A stretch of DNA of 64,000 bases from Commensalibacter melissae (lineage in GTDB: Bacteria; Pseudomonadota; Alphaproteobacteria; Acetobacterales; Acetobacteraceae): NCBI RefSeq assembly GCF_003691365.1, contig NZ_CP033087.1, positions 448,501 to 512,500 on the forward strand. Direction: 5' to 3'. Below are positions 25,191 through 33,928 of the stretch, in pieces. Position numbers and translations under genes: made by a program. Position 1 is the stretch's first letter; every line of letters begins with the position of its first letter. The notes beneath the pieces are model-generated. The model did no database searches, had not been told where the DNA came from, and saw only the letters and a program-made list of their open reading frames with translations.

Positions 25191-26624
25191 ATGATTTTGC
25201 TACAAAAAGCAAAAAAATTAGCCATTGAAGAACTAAAAAAACGTCATGATGCGCGTCATTATCTTTCGGCATTTACAATTTATACAAAACCGGATTATCG
25301 TGCCGGTCTTCATCTGAATTTATTATGTAAAAAACTTGAAGCAGTTGAACGTGGTGAAGTTAAAAGACTGATGGTTTTTATGCCACCGCGCCATGGAAAA
25401 AGTGAATTAATTTCAAAACGTTTTCCTGCCTGGTTTTTAGGGCGCAATCCTACAAAACAAGTCATTACAGCCAGCTATTCAGCTAAACTTGCTGATAAAT
25501 TTGGTCGTGATGTTCGTAATTTAGTGACATCAAAATATTATCGAAATATTTTTTCTGATGTTGCTCTTTCAATTGATAGCAAAGCAAAGGATTTATGGGA
25601 AACCAATCATGGGGGTGTGTTTTTAACAGCCGGTATTGGTGGAAGCATGACAGGTTATGGAGGACATCTTGCTATCATTGATGATCCTGTAAAAGATAGA
25701 CATGAAGCTGAAAGTCAAATAATGCGTGATAATGTCTGGGATTGGTATAAGTCTGTATTGAGAACACGAATTATGCCCGGTGGGGCCATTATTATTGTTC
25801 AGACTCGTTGGCATGTTGATGATTTGTCGGGAAGGTTATTATCACAGATGAAAAATGATACAGGTGAAAAATGGGAGGTTATTAATTTACCAGCTATTGC
25901 AAATGAAAATGATGTTTTAGGACGGAAAAAAGGTGAGCCTTTATGGCCTGAAGCGTATGATAGAAATGAGCTTGAACAGATTCGAAAGGCAGTGGGTGAA
26001 CGAGACTGGTATGCTTTGTATCAAGGTGAACCAACGCTATCAACTGGATCAATTTTCAAAGTCAATATGCTAAATATTATTGATGCAGCACCAAAACCAG
26101 TCCAGGTTGTCAGACGTTGGGATTTTGCTGCTTCCAGAGATATTGGCAAATATGATCCTGATTGGACCGTGGGGGTAAAGATGCAACGGAATGTAGATAG
26201 TGGATATACAGTGCTTGATGTTGTGCGACTTCGTGGTTTGCCAGATGAAGTTATTAAGACTGTCAAGGCTGTCGCCAGTCAGGATGGTTTTGATGTTAAA
26301 ATTGTAATTCCACAGGATCCTGGACAGGCGGGTGTGGCTCAGGTGCAATATTACCTCAAAATGCTTGCCGGGTATAAAATAAAAGCAATACGGGAAACGG
26401 GGAATAAGATTGCCAGAGCTGACCCATTTGCATCACAGGTTAACATAGGAAATGTATCTTTATTAAGAGCTAATTGGAACAGATCATATTTAGATGAACT
26501 TTCTGACTTTCCTAATGGTTCACATGATGATCAGGTTGATGCTTCTTCTGGCGCTTTTGAAGCTATTTCATTACAAAGAAAATTACCGAAAATGCCGAAT
26601 TGGCAAGGAATTATGAATATTTAA
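25191..26624 (+). CDS. terL: Phage terminase large subunit
   Basis: A 477-residue packaging motor that pumps phage DNA into the prohead and cuts it. The ATPase has Walker A MPPRHGKSE (about residues 63-71) and Walker B LAIIDDPVKD (about 159-168, catalytic acidic pair). The C-terminal RNase H-like nuclease has RWDFAAS, VIPQDPG and the closing acidic HDDQVDASSGAF (about 445). The length is normal. It is followed by its own hairpin and a 368-base gap before the portal gene, which is unusual for tightly packed packaging modules. Confidence 0.95.
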   Translation: MILLQKAKKLAIEELKKRHDARHYLSAFTIYTKPDYRAGLHLNLLCKKLEAVERGEVKRLMVFMPPRHGKSELISKRFPAWFLGRNPTKQVITASYSAKLADKFGRDVRNLVTSKYYRNIFSDVALSIDSKAKDLWETNHGGVFLTAGIGGSMTGYGGHLAIIDDPVKDRHEAESQIMRDNVWDWYKSVLRTRIMPGGAIIIVQTRWHVDDLSGRLLSQMKNDTGEKWEVINLPAIANENDVLGRKKGEPLWPEAYDRNELEQIRKAVGERDWYALYQGEPTLSTGSIFKVNMLNIIDAAPKPVQVVRRWDFAASRDIGKYDPDWTVGVKMQRNVDSGYTVLDVVRLRGLPDEVIKTVKAVASQDGFDVKIVIPQDPGQAGVAQVQYYLKMLAGYKIKAIRETGNKIARADPFASQVNIGNVSLLRANWNRSYLDELSDFPNGSHDDQVDASSGAFEAISLQRKLPKMPNWQGIMNI

Positions 26625-26654
26625 TTAAATTTCGTATTGATAATTAAATAAAAC

Positions 26655-26683
26655 AGCGGAATAGCCTATAAAGCTATTCCGCT
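26655..26683 (+). terminator. Hairpin terminator after terL
   Basis: AGCGGAATAGC and its exact complement with a 7-base loop, followed by TTTG, 31 bases after the terL stop. The rest of the gap to 26992 is AT-rich and shows no gene. Confidence 0.7.
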
Positions 26684-26992
26684 TTGATGAACTTAAATAT
26701 TTAAATGATTTAAATAACTATGATTAATAAAATTATAAAATAATCTTAATTGAAATAGTCAATGATTTTAATAACATACAATTAAACATTACGTATTACA
26801 AATTATTTTAATATCTTAAGAAATCACAATTTTGTTATAAGCGGTAATATAATGTTAAATTTTTAAAACCAATTTAGCGTGGTTACATTTTAAATAAATT
26901 AGATTTAAATTTTTAAAAACAACAAAACCGATAGTTGAACAGCGTATTAAACTTTCAATCGAGATATTTAATAATGAAAGATAAATTCGGTT

Positions 26993-28393
26993 ATGGTGAA
27001 AAAAACCAAATTAAGGGATATTAATATTCCTAGACAAAATCCAGAATTTTTTGGAAACAAACAGGATATATATATACCATATCAAGCTCCAGAGGGAGTG
27101 GTTGGCGATTCTTATAATTCTGTAACTGTTAACGACAGCTTGTTTTTTAATCAATTTCATAATTTCAATGTTGGAAATTGTCCGACGACGACATTATTTG
27201 AAGAGGGAATTGGATTTCCCGGATATCCATATCTGGCACAATTATCCTTACGTGGTGAATATAGAATAATTATTGAAACGAGAGCAGAAGAGGCTACAAG
27301 AGAATGGATAAGGTTTAAACATATCAAAAAGGAAGGGTATGATTCGTCCATTATAAATAAAATAAAAGCGGAATTTAAGCGTTTAAATATTCAAGATTTA
27401 ATTAAAAAATCATTATGTACGGAAGGTTATTTTGGGCTGGTACATCTTTATATTGATTTAGAAACGGCTAATCATGATGATGAGGAAAAACAGGCTCCTT
27501 TATACCTAACGTCAAAAAAAATTAGAAAAGGTGAGCTGCGTGGATTCAAGCTTATTGACCCGACCTGGGCAACCCCTGTTTCATATGATACAATAGATCC
27601 TTTTACAGAAGATTTTTATAAGCCTTCAATGTGGTGGGTATTGGGAAAAAAAATTCATGCCAGCAGGTTGATTACAATCATTTCTCAACCAGTTCCTGAT
27701 ATTTTGAAACCAGCTTATAATTTTGGTGGGGTTCCATTTGCTTTTATGGCCAAACCTTATGTTGATAACTGGTTAAGGACGCGACAATCAGTATCGGATT
27801 TAATCAAGTCTTTTTCAACTATGGTTTTGAAAACGGATTTATCTCAGTTATTAAGTCCTGGTTGCGAAGAATTGACGCAAAGAGCTGCCTTAATGGCGGC
27901 TTACCGTGACAATCGTGGTTTGCAGATTGTGGATAAAGAAACAGAAGAACTTACAAATGTTGCTACACCCTTGACTGGATTGGCACAATTACAAGCTCAG
28001 GCTCAGGAACACATGGCCGCAATTTCAGGTATTCCTTTGGTAAAATTATTAGGTATAACACCATCAGGTTTGAATGCATCTTCCGATGGAGAAATACGTT
28101 GTTTTTACGATAGAATTGCCGCTTTTCAGGAAACGGTTTTACGTCAACCATTGCAGAAAATTCTTGAAATTATTCAACTGCATTTATTTGGAAAAATAGA
28201 TCCAGATATCACTTTTGATTTTAATTCCTTGTGGCAATTGGACGAATTGCAGCAATCACAAGTTAATATGAACATAGCAAAAACGATGTGTGATTATGTT
28301 TCCAATAATATTTTAAGCCTTTCTCAAATAAAAGACTTATTAGAAAATGAAGATCAATCTGCTTTGTTTTCATTTATAAATTTAAAAAAATAG
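26993..28393 (+). CDS. Phage portal protein (DUF1073 type)
   Basis: A 466-residue protein of the DUF1073/HI1409 family, which forms the dodecameric portal at the capsid vertex. Typical segments are YPYLAQLSLRGEYR followed by EEATREWI, LIDPTWATP, IHASRLITI and LLGITPSGLNASSDGEIRCFYDRI with the downstream helices. The start is uncertain: ATG 26993 has no clear ribosome-binding site. An overlapping out-of-frame ATG at 26974 opens a 16-codon frame (beginning MKDKFGYGEKN) that could be an upstream leader or a sign of a frame error at the N-terminus. It follows terL and precedes the DUF2213 gene as in related phages. Confidence 0.88.
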   Translation: MVKKTKLRDINIPRQNPEFFGNKQDIYIPYQAPEGVVGDSYNSVTVNDSLFFNQFHNFNVGNCPTTTLFEEGIGFPGYPYLAQLSLRGEYRIIIETRAEEATREWIRFKHIKKEGYDSSIINKIKAEFKRLNIQDLIKKSLCTEGYFGLVHLYIDLETANHDDEEKQAPLYLTSKKIRKGELRGFKLIDPTWATPVSYDTIDPFTEDFYKPSMWWVLGKKIHASRLITIISQPVPDILKPAYNFGGVPFAFMAKPYVDNWLRTRQSVSDLIKSFSTMVLKTDLSQLLSPGCEELTQRAALMAAYRDNRGLQIVDKETEELTNVATPLTGLAQLQAQAQEHMAAISGIPLVKLLGITPSGLNASSDGEIRCFYDRIAAFQETVLRQPLQKILEIIQLHLFGKIDPDITFDFNSLWQLDELQQSQVNMNIAKTMCDYVSNNILSLSQIKDLLENEDQSALFSFINLKK

Positions 28394-28517
28394 GTTTTAT
28401 ACAAAAAATATTAGGTGCAGTAAAATGTTTATGAATATCAAAATTTGTATAAATCTACATTTTTTTATAAGTTTTTAACCAAAAAACCCTTTTGATATCA
28501 AATATATAGGTAAAATT

Positions 28518-29786
28518 ATGGGTAATTTATGGAACCGAACCTTGACTTTTGATGCAAAAACAATGCGTTTTGAGGACTGGAACGGACATTTACGTGTAAA
28601 AAAAACAAATTTAACCAAGGCTAATATATGTGAGTATTATGGATTCGAGATAAAAAATCATATGAAATATGGTTTGGAACCAGAACGTAAATATCGTTTT
28701 CTTCGATCACCAGATGCTTTAAAAAAAGCGGTCTTTTCTTTTAAAGAACGTCCCATTCTTTACGTGCATAAAGCTGCAGATGCGGGTCAGCTTGATAATT
28801 CAAAAGTCATTGGAACGACGGGTTCAGACCCGTCTTTTTCTTATCCTTATATTCAGGCTTCAATTACGATTTGGGACGGGGATTATATACAGGCAATTAA
28901 AAACAATACACAGGCTGAATTATCTGCTTCCTACGCTTTTACACCTGTAATGGAGACCGGAATGTTTGAAAATGAGCCTTATGACGGAATAATGACGGAT
29001 ATTAATGTGGATCATATTGCTTTGGTTGAACAAGGTCGTGCAGGACATGATGTTAGAGTTGCAGATGAAAGGTTGAACATACAAATGTCAAAACTTAATA
29101 ATTTAGGGCAGAAATTAGCTTTAGTCCTTGCTGATTTTTTAAATCAGTCAAAATCTGATAGAGCCAATTATACACAAATTACAGATGCGGTTGCTTCTGT
29201 TAGTGGTGCACGTCGCAAATATATTGGAAAGTTATTGAGAGCGGTCCTTTCTGATTGTTCTATGGCAAAAGATTGTAAAGATGGGCAACAGGCAGAAAAA
29301 ATTGTTGGTCTTGTTCATAAGGTATTATCTGAAAATGATCAGAATGATCAGGTAAATGATGATGATTCAATTGATACTATATCGACCTTAGATGATGATA
29401 TGAATGCATCAGGTGGTTTTGATGTTGAGGATAGCTTAATTAAAAAAACAGGACTTAAAACCCAAGCTTATGATGCAGTTTCCCTAGAACGATTAATAGA
29501 ACGTCGGATCATGACAAAAGCTAAACAGGCCCAAGAAGCCAGAATTCTGGTAAAACCTCTGGTTGGTGAATGGGCTGGTACAGAAGATAGCGGGGAGGTT
29601 ATTCTACGAACGGTGTTAAGTGAAGTTACAGGAAAAAATCCTCCAGAAAACATGGGATACGACCAGTTAAAATATACTGTTGATATGATGCTTGCACATA
29701 AACAACAAATCAGGGCCAATGATGCTGGATATATTCGTTCCAAAGAACAGCATCGTTTTGGTGTTACACGATTACGGAGTATTTAA
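28518..29786 (+). CDS. DUF2213 phage head maturation/scaffold protein
   Basis: 422 residues. The N-terminal half is DUF2213 (DWNGHLRVKKTNLTKANICEYYG, FKERPILYVHK, VIGTTGSDPSFSYPYIQAS, AELSASYAFTP, DINVDHIALVEQGRAGHDVRVAD), a prohead protease-like fold. The C-terminal half is acidic and helical (about 195-390), as expected for a scaffold. In homologous phages it sits between portal and capsid and is thought to combine protease and scaffold functions. Catalytic residues cannot be assigned with confidence. It lies 2 bases from the next gene. Confidence 0.82.
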   Translation: MGNLWNRTLTFDAKTMRFEDWNGHLRVKKTNLTKANICEYYGFEIKNHMKYGLEPERKYRFLRSPDALKKAVFSFKERPILYVHKAADAGQLDNSKVIGTTGSDPSFSYPYIQASITIWDGDYIQAIKNNTQAELSASYAFTPVMETGMFENEPYDGIMTDINVDHIALVEQGRAGHDVRVADERLNIQMSKLNNLGQKLALVLADFLNQSKSDRANYTQITDAVASVSGARRKYIGKLLRAVLSDCSMAKDCKDGQQAEKIVGLVHKVLSENDQNDQVNDDDSIDTISTLDDDMNASGGFDVEDSLIKKTGLKTQAYDAVSLERLIERRIMTKAKQAQEARILVKPLVGEWAGTEDSGEVILRTVLSEVTGKNPPENMGYDQLKYTVDMMLAHKQQIRANDAGYIRSKEQHRFGVTRLRSI

Positions 29787-29788
29787 TT

Positions 29789-30268
29789 ATGTCTTTTCAA
29801 AATAAAGTTAACTTGAACCCTGCCCAAGGTTGGCATGGTGATTTTTCGTCTGTAAATCCACGGGTCAGTTTATTGGGTAAAGACGGGGCGTTTCAGGTTG
29901 GAGAAACAGCAATTGAGGCTGGTTCCTTTGTATGGACTGATGAACGGGAAGGATTGATTAACAATAAAGGAAATGCAAGTCCAATTGGTTTTGTCGGGCG
30001 CGAATGGGCAGGAATCAATCTTCCAGATGCACGAGAGGGGAATATGGAAATTTCTCCGGGAACAATGGTGACTGTTTTCAGTAAGGGGGAATTTATTATT
30101 GAATTACCTGAAATGATGTCCCAAGTTCAACAAGGTGAAATGGTCTATGCGTCGAAGGAAACAGGTAAAGTTGTTGTATCAGATGACAAAAATGCTGTCG
30201 CAACAAATTATAAATATGCTGAAAATGCAAAGGGCGGGGATATTGTCAAAATCTCTGCATGGATTTAA
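29789..30268 (+). CDS. Phage capsid cement/decoration-like structural protein
   Basis: 159 residues, beta-rich: FQVGETAIEAGSFVWTD, PIGFVGREWAGINLP, ISPGTMVTVFSKGEF, GEMVYASKETGKVVVSD, GGDIVKISAWI. The arrangement between the DUF2213 gene and the DUF2184 capsid gene, and the small beta-barrel pattern, match structural cement proteins of this phage type. The stop falls only a few bases before the capsid start. The assignment is by position and general pattern. Confidence 0.68.
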   Translation: MSFQNKVNLNPAQGWHGDFSSVNPRVSLLGKDGAFQVGETAIEAGSFVWTDEREGLINNKGNASPIGFVGREWAGINLPDAREGNMEISPGTMVTVFSKGEFIIELPEMMSQVQQGEMVYASKETGKVVVSDDKNAVATNYKYAENAKGGDIVKISAWI

Positions 30269-30279
30269 GAGGAACAATT

Positions 30280-31323
30280 ATGACCATTCAAATGAAATCA
30301 TGGGTACGTGATCGAGCAATTTTGGAAAACCAATTTGGAATTCACTTACCCAATGTTGTTGATTATACAGACAATATAAGGGTAGGGGATAGTTCGATTT
30401 CACCTGTAACAAAGGCAAATAATTCCATTCCGGGTCAATTTACGACTTATATAGATCCAAATATTATTGATGTCTTAACGGCCCCATGTAAGGCAGCTTC
30501 TATATACGGGGAAGCGAAAAAGGGGGATTGGCTACATGATACAATGATGTTTACAGTCGTTGAACCAGCTGGTGATGTTGCCGCTTATGGAGATTTTAAT
30601 CAAGCAGGATATAGTGTCCTTAATACCTCATTTCCCCAGCGTCAACAATTTCTGGTCCAAACTTTTGCAGAATGGGGAGATCGTGAAGAGGGTCGGGCTG
30701 CTTTATCTAATATTGATATTGCATCACGCAAAAGAATGGCGGCCGCTTTATTATTAAATCATTGGCAGAACCAGTCTTATTTTTTTGGAGTTTCCAACCT
30801 GCAAAATTATGGTGCCTTGAATGATCCCGCTTTACTACCCCCGATTGCGCCCACAATAAAAGGTTCTGGCGGTACGGTTTGGGAGAAGGCTTCAGCTAAT
30901 GAAATTTATGAAGATATTCAGAAACTGTACAGACAATTACAGGCGCAAACAAAAGGGATGATTAATCTGGACAATGCCGTCAATATGGATAGTCCATTAA
31001 AATTGGTCGTATCTAATGAGATTCAACCCTATCTGTTAAAAACAAATGAACATGGGGTAGGGGTTATGGATTTGTTGAAGAAAAATTTTCCTAATCTTAC
31101 ACAAGTCAGTGCACCTCAATTATCGTTAGAAGGTGGTGAATTGATTCAGCTTTTTGTAGAGAATTATCAAGGTATCGACACTATAACCTGTGCTTTTTCT
31201 GAAAAATTAAGAAGTCATGGTATTGTTCGTAAAACTTCTTCTATGGAAGAAAAATTGACACAGGGATCATGGGGGGCAATCATAACACGCCCTATCCTGA
31301 TTGCGCAAATGATTGGGGTTTAA
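30280..31323 (+). CDS. Major capsid protein (DUF2184, HK97-like fold)
   Basis: 347 residues, forming the capsid lattice. DUF2184 features are the N-terminal arm ending TTYIDPNIIDVLTAPCKAASIYGEAKKGDW, TMMFTVVEPAGDVAAYGDF, LLNHWQNQSYFFGV, and the C-terminal LTQGSWGAIITRPILIAQMIGV. I use ATG 30280 because AAGAGGAAC lies just before it; the in-frame ATG at 30259 overlaps the upstream gene and has no site. No separate protease-cleaved propeptide is visible. Confidence 0.87.
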   Translation: MTIQMKSWVRDRAILENQFGIHLPNVVDYTDNIRVGDSSISPVTKANNSIPGQFTTYIDPNIIDVLTAPCKAASIYGEAKKGDWLHDTMMFTVVEPAGDVAAYGDFNQAGYSVLNTSFPQRQQFLVQTFAEWGDREEGRAALSNIDIASRKRMAAALLLNHWQNQSYFFGVSNLQNYGALNDPALLPPIAPTIKGSGGTVWEKASANEIYEDIQKLYRQLQAQTKGMINLDNAVNMDSPLKLVVSNEIQPYLLKTNEHGVGVMDLLKKNFPNLTQVSAPQLSLEGGELIQLFVENYQGIDTITCAFSEKLRSHGIVRKTSSMEEKLTQGSWGAIITRPILIAQMIGV

Positions 31324-31324
31324 A

Positions 31325-31672
31325 ATGGCGGAAACAGTCATGGTAGCTTGTAAATTACCTCATGGGATTATTTTAGAAGTAGGAAAAGAAAAAGTTGAGT
31401 TAAAAGGCAGCATGCACTTGGGGCGTCCACAGACTCCTTTTTATATGGCATCCCAAATTGTAGGGTTAACAAAAGTTTCAAGAGATTTCTGGGAGGCATG
31501 GGTCAAACAACATGAAAATTTTGCGCCCTACCAAAAAGGCTTCATATTTGCTGCAGATAAAAAGAAAAAAGTTTTAGATGAAGCTAAAGAAAAAGAAACA
31601 TTGATGCATGGTCTTGAACCGATTGATTCTGCTAAAATGCCAAAGTCGCTGGAACAGGTGAAAGCAGGATAG
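31325..31672 (+). CDS. Phage head-region protein, paralogue of the 32134 gene
   Basis: 115 residues from ATG 31325 (GGGG 7 bases upstream; an upstream in-frame ATG overlaps the capsid gene). A compact domain, VACKLPHGIILEVG to VELKG, followed by SRDFWEAWVKQHENFAPYQKGFIFAAD, then a charged tail. The same domain recurs at the C-terminus of the protein at 32134-32670. It lies directly between capsid and connector genes. The function is unknown; a minor head or capsid-associated role is inferred. Confidence 0.65.
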   Translation: MAETVMVACKLPHGIILEVGKEKVELKGSMHLGRPQTPFYMASQIVGLTKVSRDFWEAWVKQHENFAPYQKGFIFAADKKKKVLDEAKEKETLMHGLEPIDSAKMPKSLEQVKAG

Positions 31673-31677
31673 GCAAT

Positions 31678-32124
31678 ATGAATTTACAATCTGATCTGAA
31701 ACATCAGGAATGTGTGTTTGAATGGTCAGATTGGGCGGCAAGCTTTCCGGAATTGGAGAGTTTTTTTCGCCCTGAAACCATTTATAAAATCGCTGAACGA
31801 GCTGCCATTTATTTCAATCCAGGAAAACATAGCGTGGTTTGTTGTTTAAAGGAAAAGCGTATTTTAATGAATTTGCTGGTTTCTCATCTGGTTTGTTTGC
31901 AAAAAAAAACTGAAAATGGGGATCAGCTTATAGGGTCAATTTCATCGGTGACAGAAGGAAGTGTTTCTCTTCATGTAGATACCAAATCTCATGCAAAAAA
32001 TAAAATTGATCCTTGGTTGGCACAAACACGTTATGGATATGAATTTTGGGCTTTAACAAAAAAATATCGTAGTACTTTTTATACTAAACCCATTCCTGAT
32101 CCTCGTCTGCGTATCTTTCCATAA
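31678..32124 (+). CDS. DUF4054 head-tail connector protein
   Basis: 148 residues. DUF4054 members are small helical adaptors next to capsid genes in contractile-tailed phages. Family features are FPELESFFRPETIYKIAERAAIYFN, helices around MNLLVSHLVCL, GSISSVTEGSVSLHVDT, and the C-terminal WLAQTRYGYEFWALTKKYRS with RLRIFP. It probably docks on the portal as the first neck ring. Confidence 0.82.
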   Translation: MNLQSDLKHQECVFEWSDWAASFPELESFFRPETIYKIAERAAIYFNPGKHSVVCCLKEKRILMNLLVSHLVCLQKKTENGDQLIGSISSVTEGSVSLHVDTKSHAKNKIDPWLAQTRYGYEFWALTKKYRSTFYTKPIPDPRLRIFP

Positions 32125-32133
32125 GAGGGAATT

Positions 32134-32670
32134 ATGACAAGGGCTAAAAATAACAATTTTGACAACAAGGAAATAAAATCCAGTTTAAAATATTATTTGC
32201 CATTATTAGACTTTAATCATTCAGAATATGAAAAGGAAAATCTTCAATTTTATTCTCTAGATCAAGACAATGCTGAAATTGATGAATCGATAGATTTAAG
32301 CAAATTTAAATTCAATGATTGCAATGCTGCTGATGATTATATGGATAAATTCTTGGACGATGCCATAGATATTAATGCTCAATCTATAATCGCTTATGAT
32401 AATACTAAAGAACATAATCTAGATTATATTATTATTGGCTGTAGAATACCCAATGGTTTAGTTATTAAGGTTGATGGTCAAAACATCCTGTTACGAGGTA
32501 TTCGGGACATGCCAGGTAAAGATAGCAGACGTTTTTTTGGAAATATTGGCTTTACACGTTTGCCAAGGGATTTATGGAATGAATTTCTAAAATGTCATTC
32601 TAAATGGTCTCCATTAGTAAATGGGTCTGTTTTTATTGCCAGTTGTCAGGATAATTGTTCAGATGCATAG
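32134..32670 (+). CDS. Phage protein with acidic N-terminal extension, paralogue of the 31325 gene
   Basis: 178 residues. Residues about 1-95 are acidic and poor in predicted fold (many Asp, Asn, Ile). Residues about 98-170 repeat the domain of the 31325 product: IGCRIPNGLVIKVDGQNILLRG aligns with VACKLPHGIILEVGKEKVELKG, and LPRDLWNEFLKCHSKWSPLVNGSVFIA with the equivalent FWEAWVK block. The gene thus arose by duplication around the connector gene. The function is unknown. Confidence 0.65.
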   Translation: MTRAKNNNFDNKEIKSSLKYYLPLLDFNHSEYEKENLQFYSLDQDNAEIDESIDLSKFKFNDCNAADDYMDKFLDDAIDINAQSIIAYDNTKEHNLDYIIIGCRIPNGLVIKVDGQNILLRGIRDMPGKDSRRFFGNIGFTRLPRDLWNEFLKCHSKWSPLVNGSVFIASCQDNCSDA

Positions 32671-32829
32671 TTTCTAAGTAATTTTAATTGTATTTTGCAA
32701 TAAAATTAAGATTGATCATCAATTTTATATAAAAATATAATTATTTATAGATAAAATCTATAATTTAATAAGTATATAATTTTTAAATCATAAACATTAG
32801 TCTATATAAATCTAAAGGAATAAGATTCT

Positions 32830-33246
32830 ATGAAGCTTCATGATATGGTGCGAAGTATGATTGGAATTGTAAATCCCTCTATTACAGGATCGTTATTTCG
32901 TTCAAAAGGTTATATTCTAAAAGGAACTCGACAAGAGGCTGTTTATGAAGATCCTGAATCCATTGAATTGCAAGTTCAATCCTTAAAAGGAGATAAGTTG
33001 ATTCATGGTCATTATGCCAGTGAACAAAATGAAAAACGTGTGGTTTATGCTAATGGACAACTTTACGGCATAGATCGTGTAAGAGGTGTCGGTGGTGATC
33101 TTTTGGAATTTCTGGGGCGACGCTGGTTGGTTGTTCAAAGATTAGAAGAGTGGGAAATGTCTGGCTGGTGTAAGGTTTTGGTCGTAGCTCAACTTGATCA
33201 ACCTGAAAACGATCAAGGAGAACTGGTTATCTATGCTGATGAATAA
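32830..33246 (+). CDS. Phage neck/tail-completion-like protein
   Basis: 138 residues, beta-rich, preceded by AAAGGAATAAG. Segments such as IELQVQSLKGDKLIHGHYA, QLYGIDRVRGVGGDLLEFLGRRWLVVQRLEEWEMSGWCKVLVVAQ suggest a small barrel like head-tail joining proteins. Between connector and sheath genes, phages of this type encode one or two neck proteins, which supports the call. It is separated from the upstream gene by 159 AT-rich bases. Confidence 0.58.
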   Translation: MKLHDMVRSMIGIVNPSITGSLFRSKGYILKGTRQEAVYEDPESIELQVQSLKGDKLIHGHYASEQNEKRVVYANGQLYGIDRVRGVGGDLLEFLGRRWLVVQRLEEWEMSGWCKVLVVAQLDQPENDQGELVIYADE

Positions 33247-33342
33247 AATTAATTTTTTTTCAATACCATATACTTATAATTGCTTTCTAAAATAAAGTTT
33301 AATAACCTTGATTATAAAACAATTTAAGCAAGGGGCAATAAC

Positions 33343-33696
33343 ATGGATGTAATTGCATTATTTAAAGCGGTTATGGTCGGTTTTTTTAGTTTTATGATAG
33401 CTGTCGGTGCTGTTTTATCTGTGGTCTCGGCGATTACGAAACAATCTATTACAATGCCTAAGCATGTAAGAAAATTACCGGCTTTTTTAATGTTTGCTGT
33501 TATTTTATTGGGAGGTTGGATATTTATTTATTTGGGATTTGTCTCCCTGCCGGCAGATAATAGTGTAACGACACAACAAATGATGATGATTTATGCCTAT
33601 TTGTTTGCCTTAATTCCTTCTGTTGCCTTGATGCTTGCATCTTTCGTTTATTATCTTGATGTAAGAAGTGCGGCAAAAAAAGAAGGAAAATCTTAA
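33343..33696 (+). CDS. Small membrane protein within the phage block
   Basis: 117 residues with three hydrophobic segments: MVGFFSFMIAVGAVLSVVSA, LPAFLMFAVILLGGWIFIYL and IYAYLFALIPSVALMLASFV, plus a Lys-rich C-terminus. It has its own terminator. A membrane protein between neck and sheath genes is out of place for a structural operon; it may be a holin-like or a cargo (moron) gene. The family is not recognised. Confidence 0.65.
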   Translation: MDVIALFKAVMVGFFSFMIAVGAVLSVVSAITKQSITMPKHVRKLPAFLMFAVILLGGWIFIYLGFVSLPADNSVTTQQMMMIYAYLFALIPSVALMLASFVYYLDVRSAAKKEGKS

Positions 33697-33734
33697 AATA
33701 ATAACAAGTTTTCCAATCTTCATGCAAACAATTG

Positions 33735-33760
33735 AACCACCTTTTTAGGTGGTTTTTTTT
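33735..33760 (+). terminator. Strong rho-independent terminator inside the structural block
   Basis: AACCACC-TTTTT-AGGTGGTT followed by T residues, 39 bases after the membrane protein gene and 169 bases before the sheath gene. It divides head from tail genes. Confidence 0.9.
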
Positions 33761-33928
33761 ATTCTTAAACACATTCCAAATTAAAAATTAATTATTTTTC
33801 ATAAATCATTCAAACATTCGAAATCCAGGCATGCTTGAACCAAGCCTAAATTGCCTGAAACAGGGAATACTAAAATTGGTGTTCGATAATTTTATAAACC
33901 AATCCACTATGATAAGGATTACAAATTA

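Noticed and set aside
26993-28393. DUF1073 portal gene as an anti-CBASS (Acb1-type) defence protein
   Set aside because: The name overlap in databases is known, but the length of 466 residues, position after terL and portal-like segments fit a structural portal.
33343-33696. Immunity protein for the glycine-rich peptide
   Set aside because: It is a three-span membrane protein of suitable size, but it lies 12 kb away among phage genes on the opposite strand, with no link to the peptide locus.
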